Source of the DNA: Candidatus Bathyarchaeota archaeon
GTDB taxonomy: Archaea > Thermoproteota > Bathyarchaeia > Bathyarchaeales > SOJC01
DNA: 36,953 nt
Assembly (NCBI GenBank): GCA_023131225.1
Contig: JAGLZW010000032.1
Coordinates: 1-36,953 of the forward strand
Direction: 5' to 3'
The notes beneath the pieces are model-generated. The model was not told the DNA's origin. It ran no database searches and saw only the letters and a program-made list of their open reading frames with translations. The position numbers and the translations under genes were made by a program. Below, one piece after another: positions 1-6,990 of the stretch (its first letter is position 1; each line of letters opens with the position of its first letter).

Positions 1-187
1 CATTCATAGTCTGAAACCTGCCAAGAATGTCCGTCAACACGTCCATGTCAACAAACTCAACAAAGGCAACTACATCATACTGACCAGTAACAGCATGCGC
101 CATCTTCACGTTCTCTACCTTAAGCGCAGCTTTGGCAATTTCCCAGGATTCACCGGCTTCGCAGTTAACTAAGACATACGCTTCCAC
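1..187 (-). CDS. Lrp/AsnC-type effector-binding (RAM) domain protein, partial
   Basis: The first 62 residues are visible and the C-terminus lies outside the window. The reading begins VEAYVLVNCEAGESWEIA and continues with KMAHAVTGQYDVVAFVEF, the beta-alpha-beta pattern and the G-x-YD turn of the Lrp/AsnC ligand-binding domain (dimeric alpha-beta barrel). There is no helix-turn-helix before it, so it is probably a stand-alone effector-binding protein, a common archaeal type that binds amino acids or modulates full-length Lrp regulators. The GTG at 187 is chosen because AGGTGA lies five bases upstream of it; another in-frame GTG at 196 overlaps that ribosome site. Confidence 0.75.
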   Translation of the reverse strand, partial: MEAYVLVNCEAGESWEIAKAALKVENVKMAHAVTGQYDVVAFVEFVDMDVLTDILGRFQTMN

Positions 188-330
188 GAATGTCACCTAT
201 TCTAAATTTGCGGAAGAGACATATAACACCTATTACGTTCTACTGCGCTGCTGGACTCCCGTGTGTGCTTTAGTCTTGCGGCTCTCAACTAACCCTCAAA
301 CGTGCAGGAGGCCACTTTTCACGTGATTGG

Positions 331-711
331 CTAGAGAGTTAGAAAGTATACAGCAAACATGAATACTCCAGTCAGCACCAAGATTAGTCCTGCACGAACA
401 AACCCTTTCGACTTCCAAGCGTCTTTTCTCATAGTCTCAGCGGGACCAACAGTGTCAGCACCATACACGGCCTCGGCAGTTGCAGACAAAATTGCCGCTT
501 TCTTGCTCCAAAGATTTATCCCCCCTCTACCTAGCAAAAGCAGCGAACCAATCAGCAAAAATCCAACTCCTTCAATGAACAATGCGTCTGTTGGAGAAAC
601 TATCTCATTTGAAGACAGCAATAAAACGTTAACGAAATAAGCCATAACCACAATTAGCGAGGAGATGCCCGCAATCCCTGCAACGTTAAAGAGAATGTGT
701 TTCTTTTTCAT
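331..711 (-). CDS. Small three-helix membrane protein, unknown function
   Basis: I do not recognise this 126-residue protein. It starts with a short basic segment (MKKKH). Hydrophobic segments lie near residues 8-31, 41-61 and 104-124, with a charged loop (about 62-100) between the second and third, so it should sit in the cytoplasmic membrane with three spans. No catalytic or metal-binding motif is visible. The ATG has no clear ribosome site directly before it. A stable RNA fold with a TATA-like box behind it precedes the gene at 748-855 and may form its 5' leader. It runs divergently from tRNA-Phe. Confidence 0.6.
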   Translation of the reverse strand: MKKKHILFNVAGIAGISSLIVVMAYFVNVLLLSSNEIVSPTDALFIEGVGFLLIGSLLLLGRGGINLWSKKAAILSATAEAVYGADTVGPAETMRKDAWKSKGFVRAGLILVLTGVFMFAVYFLTL

Positions 712-747
712 ATTGATGAGGATTCCATTAGTATGATGTCTGTCCCG

Positions 748-855
748 CTGTTGAGGCTACTCAGTTAATGGGATAATAGAGGGGTTGTTGGATGCCCTTT
801 TGCAAGGGGTCTGCTCTCCTCAACAGTTTCGGGGTTTTCTAAATTTTAGGTGAGT
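748..855 (-). promoter_or_regulatory. Promoter and structured 5' leader candidate for the membrane protein gene
   Basis: Bases 748-756 (CTGTTGAGG) are perfectly complementary to 818-826 (CCTCAACAG). Between them lies a second hairpin with CCCTT at 795-799, a TTGC loop and AAGGG at 804-808. An AT-rich TATA-like box (AAATTTAG) lies at about 842-850 when read on the minus strand. A transcript starting some 25 bases after it would begin almost exactly at the outer stem. The fold would then occupy the first 80 bases of the leader of the gene starting at 711. It could be a regulatory leader or a small RNA; no known riboswitch class is recognised. Confidence 0.35.
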
Positions 856-906
856 TGACCTTCTAGTTAAGCTTTGGCAGAAACGAGTCTTAGAAAGGTG
901 GTCTAG

Positions 907-918
907 AAAAACTTAAAG
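907..918 (+). promoter_or_regulatory. TATA box of tRNA-Phe
   Basis: An A-rich stretch followed by ACTTAAAG is centred about 33 bases before the tRNA, the usual archaeal spacing for a tRNA transcript with a short leader. Confidence 0.45.
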
Positions 919-945
919 ATGTCGTATACATGATTTGAGCATGTT

Positions 946-1019
946 GCCGAGGTAGCTCAGCCTGGGAGAGCACCCGGCTGAAGACCGGGTTGTCGCCGGT
1001 TCAAACCCGGCCCTCGGCA
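946..1019 (+). tRNA. tRNA-Phe (GAA)
   Basis: The 74-base sequence folds fully. The acceptor GCCGAGG pairs with CCTCGGC, the D stem is GCTC/GAGC, the anticodon stem CCCGG/CCGGG encloses the loop CTGAAGA (anticodon GAA), and the T stem GCCGG/CCGGC encloses TTCAAAC. The discriminator is A and CCA is not encoded. No intron is present. The 3' 28 bases recur with one mismatch at 7021-7048, which marks this gene as an integration target. Confidence 0.97.
992..1019 (+). other. Attachment-site core inside tRNA-Phe
   Basis: This 28-base segment (T arm plus 3' acceptor strand) is repeated at 7021-7048 with a single C-to-T change in the T stem. Archaeal tyrosine recombinases usually target this part of tRNA genes and leave such a copy at the far end of the inserted DNA. 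Confidence 0.65.
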
Positions 1020-1056
1020 TCGTGCGCGGTTTTGCGAATTGATGCTTTTAGATATT

Positions 1057-1431
1057 TTAAAGTGAGTTTTCGAGGAGGGTTTTCAATTTTTCGACATCGT
1101 TCTTTTGGGCCTCAAATAAGTAACCGTAGGGACAGATCGGGTCGATCACTGCTTTTTTTAGGGTTTCATCGTATACTAGCGGGTATAGCTTGCATCCGTC
1201 AGGTCGATGGGGATATATTCGACAACCCTTTTCTTGGAGAAAAACGCACCTTCCACGGTTGTTCTTTAAACGCCATCCCCCGTCTGTTTTCACTGCGAAG
1301 TACTCGAGTTCATAATTGAGCTTTAGAATTCTCCTTAAATCAAGATTGGAAAGAGGCATTCTCGTTTCCAAGCAGCACTTTACACATTTACGTTTTACAC
1401 AGGGGATACCGCTTGCCAACGAGTGTCTCAC
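1057..1431 (-). CDS. YkgJ-family (CxxCxxxC) zinc- or iron-chelating protein
   Basis: The 124-residue protein has the cysteine pattern of the YkgJ/UPF0153 metal-chelating family. An N-terminal cluster holds C11, C16, C19 and C20. A second set is C62 (in GRCVFL), C70 (GCRIYPHRPDGC), C80 and C100 (PICPYG). The central CRIYPHRPDGCKLYP segment is the hallmark of the family, which is thought to bind an iron or zinc site; its physiological role is unknown. The GTG start at 1431 is supported by GGAGG nine bases upstream. It is the first gene after tRNA-Phe and runs towards it, and it may lie within DNA inserted at that tRNA. Confidence 0.85.
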   Translation of the reverse strand: MRHSLASGIPCVKRKCVKCCLETRMPLSNLDLRRILKLNYELEYFAVKTDGGWRLKNNRGRCVFLQEKGCRIYPHRPDGCKLYPLVYDETLKKAVIDPICPYGYLFEAQKNDVEKLKTLLENSL

Positions 1432-1483
1432 CTCTTCAAACCTCCTTTCATCACATTCCCCTCTCTACAGGCCGGTCCACTCT

Positions 1484-1495
1484 GCGCACGTGCGC
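1484..1495. repeat. 12-bp perfect palindrome upstream of the YkgJ gene
   Basis: GCGCACGTGCGC is perfectly self-complementary and sits about 50 bases before the GTG of the leftward YkgJ gene, where an operator could be. No protein can be assigned to it. Confidence 0.3.
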
Positions 1496-1667
1496 CACGG
1501 GATTGATTGTGAAAGTCTTCTCACAACCTTTAACATTTTTCATTGTGCGCATAAAGCATTTTCTCTGTAAATTATGACTGCTAGTAATGTTGCCACTATG
1601 AAAACTGGTAGGGCAACTAATGATGGAAACTTGGAAATCCCGTTTGTGGAGGTCATGGGTGCTAAAG

Positions 1668-1699
1668 TTTAAATAATTGTTAACACGCAAACTTGCGTG
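1668..1699 (+). promoter_or_regulatory. Promoter with palindromic operator before the 50-aa gene
   Basis: TTTAAATA at 1668-1675 is a good TATA box. The expected start site, 25 or so bases on, falls in a perfect inverted repeat, CACGCAA-AC-TTGCGTG (1684-1699). A protein bound there would block initiation. The TTG start at 1715 would leave a leader of about 18 bases containing GAGGT. Confidence 0.4.
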
Positions 1700-1714
1700 C
1701 TGTGAGGTTGTTCT

Positions 1715-1867
1715 TTGACGAAGGATATTAAGGTTTTTCAACCTAGCAGATGGGGATGCCCAAAGAAGGTGGAGGGACTTCCAGTTTTCCTGCTCCCTAA
1801 GGAAGAAAAAGAGAGGTTGCGCTATCGGAAGAGCCACTTGTCGGGAAGGCTGAGAAAGACTGCTTAG
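1715..1867 (+). CDS. Small basic protein, 50 aa, unknown function
   Basis: The frame opens with TTG and reads LTKDIKVFQPSRWGCPKKVE, then GLPVFLLPKEEKERLRYRKS, ending SGRLRKTA. The composition looks protein-like: a short beta-prone start, then a highly charged, likely helical, basic C-terminal half that could contact nucleic acid. Support comes from GAGGT eight bases before the TTG and from a promoter with a palindrome at 1668-1699. It has one cysteine and no recognised domain. The opposite-strand frame of 146 codons across 1451-1891 looks like a shadow with low-complexity composition and has no ribosome site. Confidence 0.45.
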   Translation: MTKDIKVFQPSRWGCPKKVEGLPVFLLPKEEKERLRYRKSHLSGRLRKTA

Positions 1868-1946
1868 CCACGCGCGTGAAGCTTTCAGCAAAAATAGTTT
1901 AAGTGTATTCGATAACTAGAGTATAAGATTGAAATTGTGAAGGCTG

Positions 1947-2864
1947 GTGAAAACTTTTCAGGTAGTCCAATTGTTCTCAACGAGTATGGAATACCTTAGG
2001 GTTACGAGAGTTGGAAGTTGGCTTGGGTGGATTTTTAGTTTCGGCCTCGGAAGCATCTTCCTAAGTTTGCCTCCTCTTGATCGTTTCGTTGTTGTCTTGT
2101 TTGCGTTCTCACTTGCCACAGCCAGTATTTTCATCTTGAACCAATACTTCGACCGAAAAGAAGATCAGGTGAACGAGTTCAAGTCTAGTTTGCCTGTGGC
2201 TTCTGGGAAGATAACGCCATGGACAGCACTAATCTTTTCCTTTCTTTTAGCAATCTCGTGTTTAGTCTCAGTAGTTTTTGTTGAGCCAAATCTTGTATGG
2301 CTGTTTCTCATCTATCTTGCATTCGGAATCGCGTATTCTGCTCCCCCTTTCAGACTGAAAACTGTGCCAGTTGTGGACTTCATTGTTTCAGGTATAGGTG
2401 CTGGCTTCATGCCATTCTTGATGGGGTTGGAGTTAACTGGCAAGCTAGGCTCCAATAGTTCACTAATTGTTTTAGGTGTCGTTCCGTTAATGCTAATTCA
2501 CTGTGGTGGCCATATCATTCAAGCGGTTGGAGACTATGAGGTAGATCGCAAAATGGGGATTCACACTTTTGTTGTCAAGTATGGCAGGAAGAATGGTGCC
2601 ATTGTCGCTGGATTCTTGTTTCTATCAGCATGTTTCTTGCCATTTGTCTATTCGGTTTTTGGCTTACTCGCTTACAAACATTTGTTCATGTTTTTCATAC
2701 TCCTCCCCCCTTCCATACCGATCCTCAAGCGCTATGCTGCTTTGTTAAAGAAGCCATCAGTAGAAAACGTCATGAGTATGCAAAAAACTGCCACAAAGTA
2801 TGGAATTATCGGGGCAACACTAATGTTGGGTTATATAATTCTAGTGGAAATAGCCATCTTTTGA
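1947..2864 (+). CDS. UbiA-family prenyltransferase
   Basis: This integral membrane enzyme of 305 residues would transfer a prenyl chain to an acceptor, as in archaeal ether-lipid or quinone synthesis. The first Asp-rich motif is N65-Q-Y-F-D69-R-K-E-D73 and the second is D196-Y-E-V-D200. The YSAPPFRLK segment at about 130-138 between them is typical of the superfamily, and eight or so hydrophobic segments are visible. The acceptor cannot be read from the sequence; digeranylgeranylglyceryl phosphate synthase, a chlorophyll-synthase-like or a menaquinone enzyme are all possible. The GTG at 1947 is taken with GAAGG just upstream. ATG at 1986 (residue 14), directly before the conserved EYLRVTR, is an alternative. 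Confidence 0.88.
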   Translation: MKTFQVVQLFSTSMEYLRVTRVGSWLGWIFSFGLGSIFLSLPPLDRFVVVLFAFSLATASIFILNQYFDRKEDQVNEFKSSLPVASGKITPWTALIFSFLLAISCLVSVVFVEPNLVWLFLIYLAFGIAYSAPPFRLKTVPVVDFIVSGIGAGFMPFLMGLELTGKLGSNSSLIVLGVVPLMLIHCGGHIIQAVGDYEVDRKMGIHTFVVKYGRKNGAIVAGFLFLSACFLPFVYSVFGLLAYKHLFMFFILLPPSIPILKRYAALLKKPSVENVMSMQKTATKYGIIGATLMLGYIILVEIAIF

Positions 2865-2919
2865 AGGACTTGACAAAGCCGTCTATAGATAATTGAAGAC
2901 TCGCGCTCTTTCTAGCAGC

Positions 2920-3102
2920 TCATTTCTCAGAATTGATTTTCACCATGAAAGCAGTTTTTTTGCCTTCGTGGCTCCTTTCACACATTAGCGCTGCATTTTT
3001 TCCGTCTTCACTTATCCACACACATTTTCCGAAGTGTCCCCTCTCTGGATGAAACTTCTCATCCGCTGGAATTTTTATCTTATCTCCAATTTTAATTTCC
3101 AT
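2920..3102 (-). CDS. Small beta-rich protein, 60 aa, unknown function
   Basis: The product begins MEIKIGDKIKIP, then has FGKCVWISEDGKNAALMCE and ends FMVKINSEK. The alternation of short strands and turns suggests a small SH3-like or KOW-like beta barrel. GGGAGGAT lies eight bases before the ATG, a strong ribosome site. The gene converges with the UbiA gene. Its leader may contain the hairpin at 3130-3153. Two cysteines are present but no metal motif. Confidence 0.7.
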   Translation of the reverse strand: MEIKIGDKIKIPADEKFHPERGHFGKCVWISEDGKNAALMCERSHEGKKTAFMVKINSEK

Positions 3103-3129
3103 GTCGGCACATCCTCCCTAAACATGGGA

Positions 3130-3153
3130 TGATTGTGTTGAAAACACCAATCA
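3130..3153 (-). promoter_or_regulatory. Hairpin in the leader region of the 60-aa gene
   Basis: TGATTGTGTT pairs with AACACCAATCA around a GAA loop, a ten-base-pair stem with one bulge. A minus-strand TATA-like box (TTATTAAAAAG, about 3180-3191) lies roughly 30 bases upstream, so the hairpin would fall near the 5' end of the message. Confidence 0.3.
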
Positions 3154-3275
3154 CATCTATTCGTGGCATGTACTTTTCTCCTTTTTAATAACCATTATAG
3201 CTATTAAACTTTGTTTGGAGACACACTAACGGCGAGAGCCTAATTCCAGTTTCTTGGTGATTGTGAAATGAGTAA

Positions 3276-3305
3276 TATTTAAATATATCTGATAATAATA
3301 TATTT
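3276..3305 (+). promoter_or_regulatory. Copper-locus promoter and inverted-repeat operator
   Basis: The AT-rich block ATTTAAATATAT contains the best TATA box. AAATATAT (3281-3288) and ATATATTT (3298-3305) form a perfect inverted repeat with a nine-base spacer. The regulator ATG follows at 3322 with no ribosome site, so the message is probably leaderless or nearly so. The repeat is where a dimeric PadR-type protein could bind to control its own operon. Confidence 0.45.
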
Positions 3306-3321
3306 TTGGGTAATATATATA

Positions 3322-3762
3322 ATGTTGAGCGAAGACATCGCTTTAGACATGATAAGATCATCTATAGTTCTACTTCTCAGCGAGAAACCTCTTCATGGAT
3401 ATGGAATCATGAAAGAGGTTGAGGACCGAATAGGCAAGCCAGTCAACCCAAGTCTGCTCTATCCATTTCTGAAAAAGCTTGAAAAGAATGGTTTGGTGAC
3501 GTCGACTAGAAAACCTGTGGGCCAGAAGCCGAAGAAAGTGTACGAGTTGACAGCTACAGGAAAGGTATTAGCTGCCCGTATCTACAAGCGGATAGCGTCA
3601 ATGGTCTCTATGGCCATCGCGCCGAACCTAAGTATATGTTTTCACTGCGGCTGCAAAATTTACGAAGGGGGATACCGAGAGGTTACAGGTGACAAAGAAA
3701 GGATCTTTTGTTGCGTTCACTGTGCTCAAGCCTACAAAAACGAGTTACCTACAGCAACCTAA
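3322..3762 (+). CDS. PadR-type regulator with C-terminal TRASH metal-sensor domain
   Basis: Residues 8-90 form a PadR-like winged helix (LLLSEKPLHGYGIMKEVE, then NPSLLYPFLKKLEKNGLV and a wing ending YELTATGK). Residues 104-140 form a TRASH domain: C106-x2-C109 with a further C111, then F129-C130-C131-x2-C134 and AYKNE. TRASH domains bind copper or other soft metals in archaeal CopT/CopR regulators, but those known to me carry a different DNA-binding part. The gene is 32 bases ahead of copA on the same strand, so a copper-responsive regulator of the operon is the natural reading. The start is an ATG behind a TATA box without a ribosome site. Confidence 0.9.
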   Translation: MLSEDIALDMIRSSIVLLLSEKPLHGYGIMKEVEDRIGKPVNPSLLYPFLKKLEKNGLVTSTRKPVGQKPKKVYELTATGKVLAARIYKRIASMVSMAIAPNLSICFHCGCKIYEGGYREVTGDKERIFCCVHCAQAYKNELPTAT

Positions 3763-3794
3763 TCAACTTGAAGATCAAGATGGAGAAGATTTGA

Positions 3795-6278
3795 ATGACC
3801 AAACAAAAAGGTCGAATCAAAATCAGTGGAATGCACTGCGCTACTTGTGCGCAAACAATAGAGAAGGCGTTGTTGAAATCCGATGGAGTGGATAAAGCTT
3901 CAGTGAATTTTGCAACAGAGACTGCGTACATTGAATATGATGACAAGATGACAAATGAGAAGAAACTGGCAGAGGTCATCAAGGACTCAGGCTATAATGT
4001 GGCTGAGGGGACCCGGAGGATTACGATGAGGATCGGAGGAATGACATGTGCTTCTTGTGCCCAAACCATCGAAAAGGCTCTGAGTAAGAAGAAGGGTGTA
4101 AGAGAAGCAAGCGTTAATCTGGCTACCGAGAAGGCAACTGTCACCTACGGTCTAAGCGAAACAAGCTATGAAGAGATTAAGGATGCCGTAGAAGATGTTG
4201 GGTACCAAGTTCTAGGCAGAGAGAATCAACGTGTGAGGTTTGAGGAGGAAGAAGCTAGAGAACTCCAAGCATTCTCAACAGCAAGGAGAAGAGTCCTCAT
4301 CTCATGGGCGCTTACGATACCTATCACGCTTTGGATGATTCCTGAAATGGTCTTTGGAGTCAGCTGGCCTAACTCAACGGTGTTTAACCTTGGTATGATC
4401 CTTATCGCAGCTCCAGTTCTCTTCTATCCAGGATGGACTACCTACAAATCAGCCGCAAAGGCCATAACGCATCGCGCCGCGAACATGGATGTACTTATCA
4501 TGCTGGGAACACTAGCTTCCTTCCTAACAGGACCATTATCTTTCTTCATGCCTATGGCTAACTATGCGGGAGTAGGCGCCATGATCATGTCGTTTCACCT
4601 GATGGGAAGATACATTGAAGCAAAGGCCAAGGGAAAAGCGTCCCAAGCCATCAGAAGGCTCCTCGAACTTGAGGCAAAGACAGCGAGAATACTTCGAGAA
4701 GGAAAGGAAGTTGAGGTTTCCATTGACGAGGTTGAAGTAGGTAGCATCATGATTGTGCGACCAGGCGAAAAGATACCAACGGACGGCGTGGTCTTAGAAG
4801 GTGAGAGCGGCGTCGACGAGTCGATGGCTACTGGAGAGTCTATGCCTGTACAGAAAAGGCTAGGCGATGAGGTCATTGGCGCTACAATCAACCAGAGGGG
4901 ACTCCTAAAAGTCAGAGCAACTAAGATTGGAAAAGACACCTTTCTCTCTCAGGTCATAAAGATGGTGGAAGAGGCTCAAAGTTCAAAAGTGCCAATCCAA
5001 GAATTCGCAGACCGTGTGACCAGCTATTTCGTCCCGACAGTCCTAGCCCTAGCCTCCATAACACTAGTCCTATGGATAGCCTTTCCAGGAGCTATAGGCA
5101 GTGTCGGTGATTGGGCAAGTCAGTTCCTTCCTTGGGTTGATCCGACATTGAGCGTATTTTCATTGGCAATATTTGCTACTGTGGCGACGCTGGTTATTGC
5201 GTGCCCCTGCGCTCTCGGGCTGGCAACGCCAACGGTTCTCATGGTTGGCAGTGGGATGGGTGCTGAGAATGGTGTCTTGATCAGGCGGGGAGAAGCAATC
5301 CAAACGTTGAAAGACGTCAAAGTGATGGTTTTCGACAAAACTGGCACAATAACTAAAGGACAACCTGAGGTGACGGATACAATTCCTGTGAAAGGATTTC
5401 ACGAGAAGGAAGTCTTGAGGTTAGCTGCCAGTGTCGAGAAAGGATCTGAGCACCCCTTAGCCGAAGCCATTATTAGAAAAGCCGAGGATGAAGGACTTGA
5501 ATTAGTGAAGCTGGAAAAGTTCGAGGCAATTGTTGGGAGAGGAATCAAGGGGGAGCTCAAAGGGCAGAGCACTGTACTAGTCGGCAACAGGAAGCTTATG
5601 GATGAGGAGGGAATTGACTACAGCAGCTTGGAACCGGAACTCAAGAGGTTGGAGGATGAAGCGAAGACTGCAGTACTTGTCGCCAAAGACAAGAAGTGTG
5701 TCGGAGTCGTGGCGGAAGCTGACACCCTCAAGGAGGACTCTGTGGGAGCTATTGCTGAACTAGAAAGTTTGGGTCTTCAGACAACGATGCTTACAGGAGA
5801 CAACAGACGAACTGGAGACGCCATCGCAAGGAAGGTCGGCATATCTAAGGTCTTAGCTGAGGTGCTACCAGATAAGAAGGTGGCTGAGATTCAGAGACTT
5901 CAGAAAGAAGTTGGACTCGTCGCTATGGTTGGCGACGGGATAAACGATGCGCCAGCCCTCACCCAAGCTGACGTCGGCATCGCAATAGGCACTGGAACGG
6001 ACATAGCTATCGAAGCAGGAGACATTGTACTCGTGAGAGGCAACTTGTCAGATGTGGTTAAAGCTGTAAAACTGTCTCGAGCGACTTTTCGAAAGATAAA
6101 GCAGAACTTATTCTGGGCATTCTTCTACAACGTTGTCATGATCCCATTTGCGATGTTAGGCCTTGCACACCCCGTAATAGCTGAGATCGCCATGGCAACT
6201 AGTTCAGTAACCGTGGTTACTAACGCAAACCTTCTAAGAAGAGCTAACATCCAACCAGATTATCTGGAAAGGAGGTGA
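3795..6278 (+). CDS. copA: Copper-exporting P1B-type ATPase
   Basis: This 827-residue pump exports Cu(I) across the cytoplasmic membrane at the cost of ATP. Two N-terminal HMA domains carry GMHCATC (C15, C18) and GMTCASC (C85, C88). The transmembrane ion site has the CPC motif in [12 protein letters not shown] at about residue 470. The phosphorylation loop DKTGTITKG is near 514, the nucleotide-domain SEHPL follows, and GDGINDAP is near 713. The C-terminal helices hold YN and the MATSSV segment typical of Cu(I) transporters. A ribosome site (GGAGAAG) precedes the ATG. The stop lies inside the ribosome site of the next gene, so expression of the two is coupled. Confidence 0.97.
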   Translation: MTKQKGRIKISGMHCATCAQTIEKALLKSDGVDKASVNFATETAYIEYDDKMTNEKKLAEVIKDSGYNVAEGTRRITMRIGGMTCASCAQTIEKALSKKKGVREASVNLATEKATVTYGLSETSYEEIKDAVEDVGYQVLGRENQRVRFEEEEARELQAFSTARRRVLISWALTIPITLWMIPEMVFGVSWPNSTVFNLGMILIAAPVLFYPGWTTYKSAAKAITHRAANMDVLIMLGTLASFLTGPLSFFMPMANYAGVGAMIMSFHLMGRYIEAKAKGKASQAIRRLLELEAKTARILREGKEVEVSIDEVEVGSIMIVRPGEKIPTDGVVLEGESGVDESMATGESMPVQKRLGDEVIGATINQRGLLKVRATKIGKDTFLSQVIKMVEEAQSSKVPIQEFADRVTSYFVPTVLALASITLVLWIAFPGAIGSVGDWASQFLPWVDPTLSVFSLAIFATVATLVIACPCALGLATPTVLMVGSGMGAENGVLIRRGEAIQTLKDVKVMVFDKTGTITKGQPEVTDTIPVKGFHEKEVLRLAASVEKGSEHPLAEAIIRKAEDEGLELVKLEKFEAIVGRGIKGELKGQSTVLVGNRKLMDEEGIDYSSLEPELKRLEDEAKTAVLVAKDKKCVGVVAEADTLKEDSVGAIAELESLGLQTTMLTGDNRRTGDAIARKVGISKVLAEVLPDKKVAEIQRLQKEVGLVAMVGDGINDAPALTQADVGIAIGTGTDIAIEAGDIVLVRGNLSDVVKAVKLSRATFRKIKQNLFWAFFYNVVMIPFAMLGLAHPVIAEIAMATSSVTVVTNANLLRRANIQPDYLERR

Positions 6279-6282
6279 AACG

Positions 6283-6423
6283 ATGGCAAATGATCTTGTT
6301 TGTGGGATGGATGTAGACGAGAAGACCGCAAAGTACAAGGCGACACATAAGGGAAAGACGTACTACTGTGCACCAGGATGCCTGAAAGCCTTCGAAGCGA
6401 ACCCGCAAAAGTACACTGAATAG
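6283..6423 (+). CDS. YHS-domain metal-binding miniprotein
   Basis: The 46-residue product has the YHS/TRASH-like pattern: DLVCGMDVDEKTAKYKA, then GKTYYCAPGCLKAFEANPQKY. C7, C29 and C33 are the likely metal ligands. Such proteins accompany copper or heavy-metal ATPases and are thought to hand over metal in the cytoplasm. The start is an ATG seven or so bases after GGAGGTGA, which itself contains the TGA stop of copA. It is therefore the third gene of the copper operon. Confidence 0.88.
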   Translation: MANDLVCGMDVDEKTAKYKATHKGKTYYCAPGCLKAFEANPQKYTE

Positions 6424-6488
6424 TGTCAAAAGCAAGAAGGATCAATTGCGACATACACTACATAATAAATATCTATAGGTGATTTGAA

Positions 6489-6644
6489 ATGGTACGTGAA
6501 ATACGTAAAAATGGCGAGAAATTTTACGTGTGCGAGATATGCAAGCTCTTGTATAAGAAAAGATTATGGGCTGAAAAATGCCAAGATTACTGCGCAAAAC
6601 ATAACGCTTGTTCTCTAGAGATTACGAGTCACGCATTAAAGTAG
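6489..6644 (+). CDS. Small Cys-rich protein (MVREIRKNG type), 51 aa
   Basis: The protein reads MVREIRKNGEKFYVCEICK, followed by a region with WAEKCQDYC and KHNACSL. Cysteines at 15, 18, 31, 35 and 41 with H38 suggest a small zinc-binding fold. To my knowledge related archaeal miniproteins are found near metal-transport genes, in keeping with the copper operon before it and the broken FTR1-like permease after it. AGGTG lies seven bases before the ATG. The function is unknown. Confidence 0.7.
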   Translation: MVREIRKNGEKFYVCEICKLLYKKRLWAEKCQDYCAKHNACSLEITSHALK

Positions 6645-6822
6645 CGGAAAGGTGAATTTGGAATTGTCCTTCTATTATCACCATCTCAACGAGAGATGAC
6701 CTAAAGGATTCTGCAGAGGCTGGATTCGGCCCGACATACTGAAAATCTGATTATGCACAAACATCATGACCCGAGTGAAATGGGATTAGAAAAACTGATT
6801 TAAGAAAAATGGGAGAACAATA

Positions 6823-6990
6823 TTGTTGATTGGCCAATTTTTACTGGCTTTCAGGGAAGCCTTGGAAGCGGCACCAATGATAGCTATAATTTTGGCATAT
6901 TTTGTGCATTCACAATATCAACAACAATCTACTTGTTAGGTTATAAAGCATCGGAAGAAGCCAGAAAACCGAGTGGGAGCCGCATAAAAA
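6823..6990 (+). pseudogene. Broken FTR1-like iron permease
   Basis: From a TTG at 6823 or 6826, behind GGGAGA, the frame reads IGQFLLAFREALEAAPMIAI and ILAYFV, then stops at 6937-6939. FREALEA followed by a hydrophobic stretch is the first transmembrane segment and REXLE iron-binding motif of FTR1/ferrous-iron permeases. In the next frame, from about 6903, comes another hydrophobic segment, CAFTISTTIYLLGYKASEEA. This suggests a gene with its middle deleted. The remains end at the element-end repeat (6986-7048). FTR1 proteins usually have about seven membrane helices, so this is not functional. Confidence 0.6.

Noticed and set aside
1451-1891. 146-codon minus-strand frame opposite the 50-aa gene
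   Set aside because: It has no ribosome site, its composition is Ser/Leu/His rich as in shadows, and the plus strand has a promoter, ribosome site and a protein-like frame in the same place.
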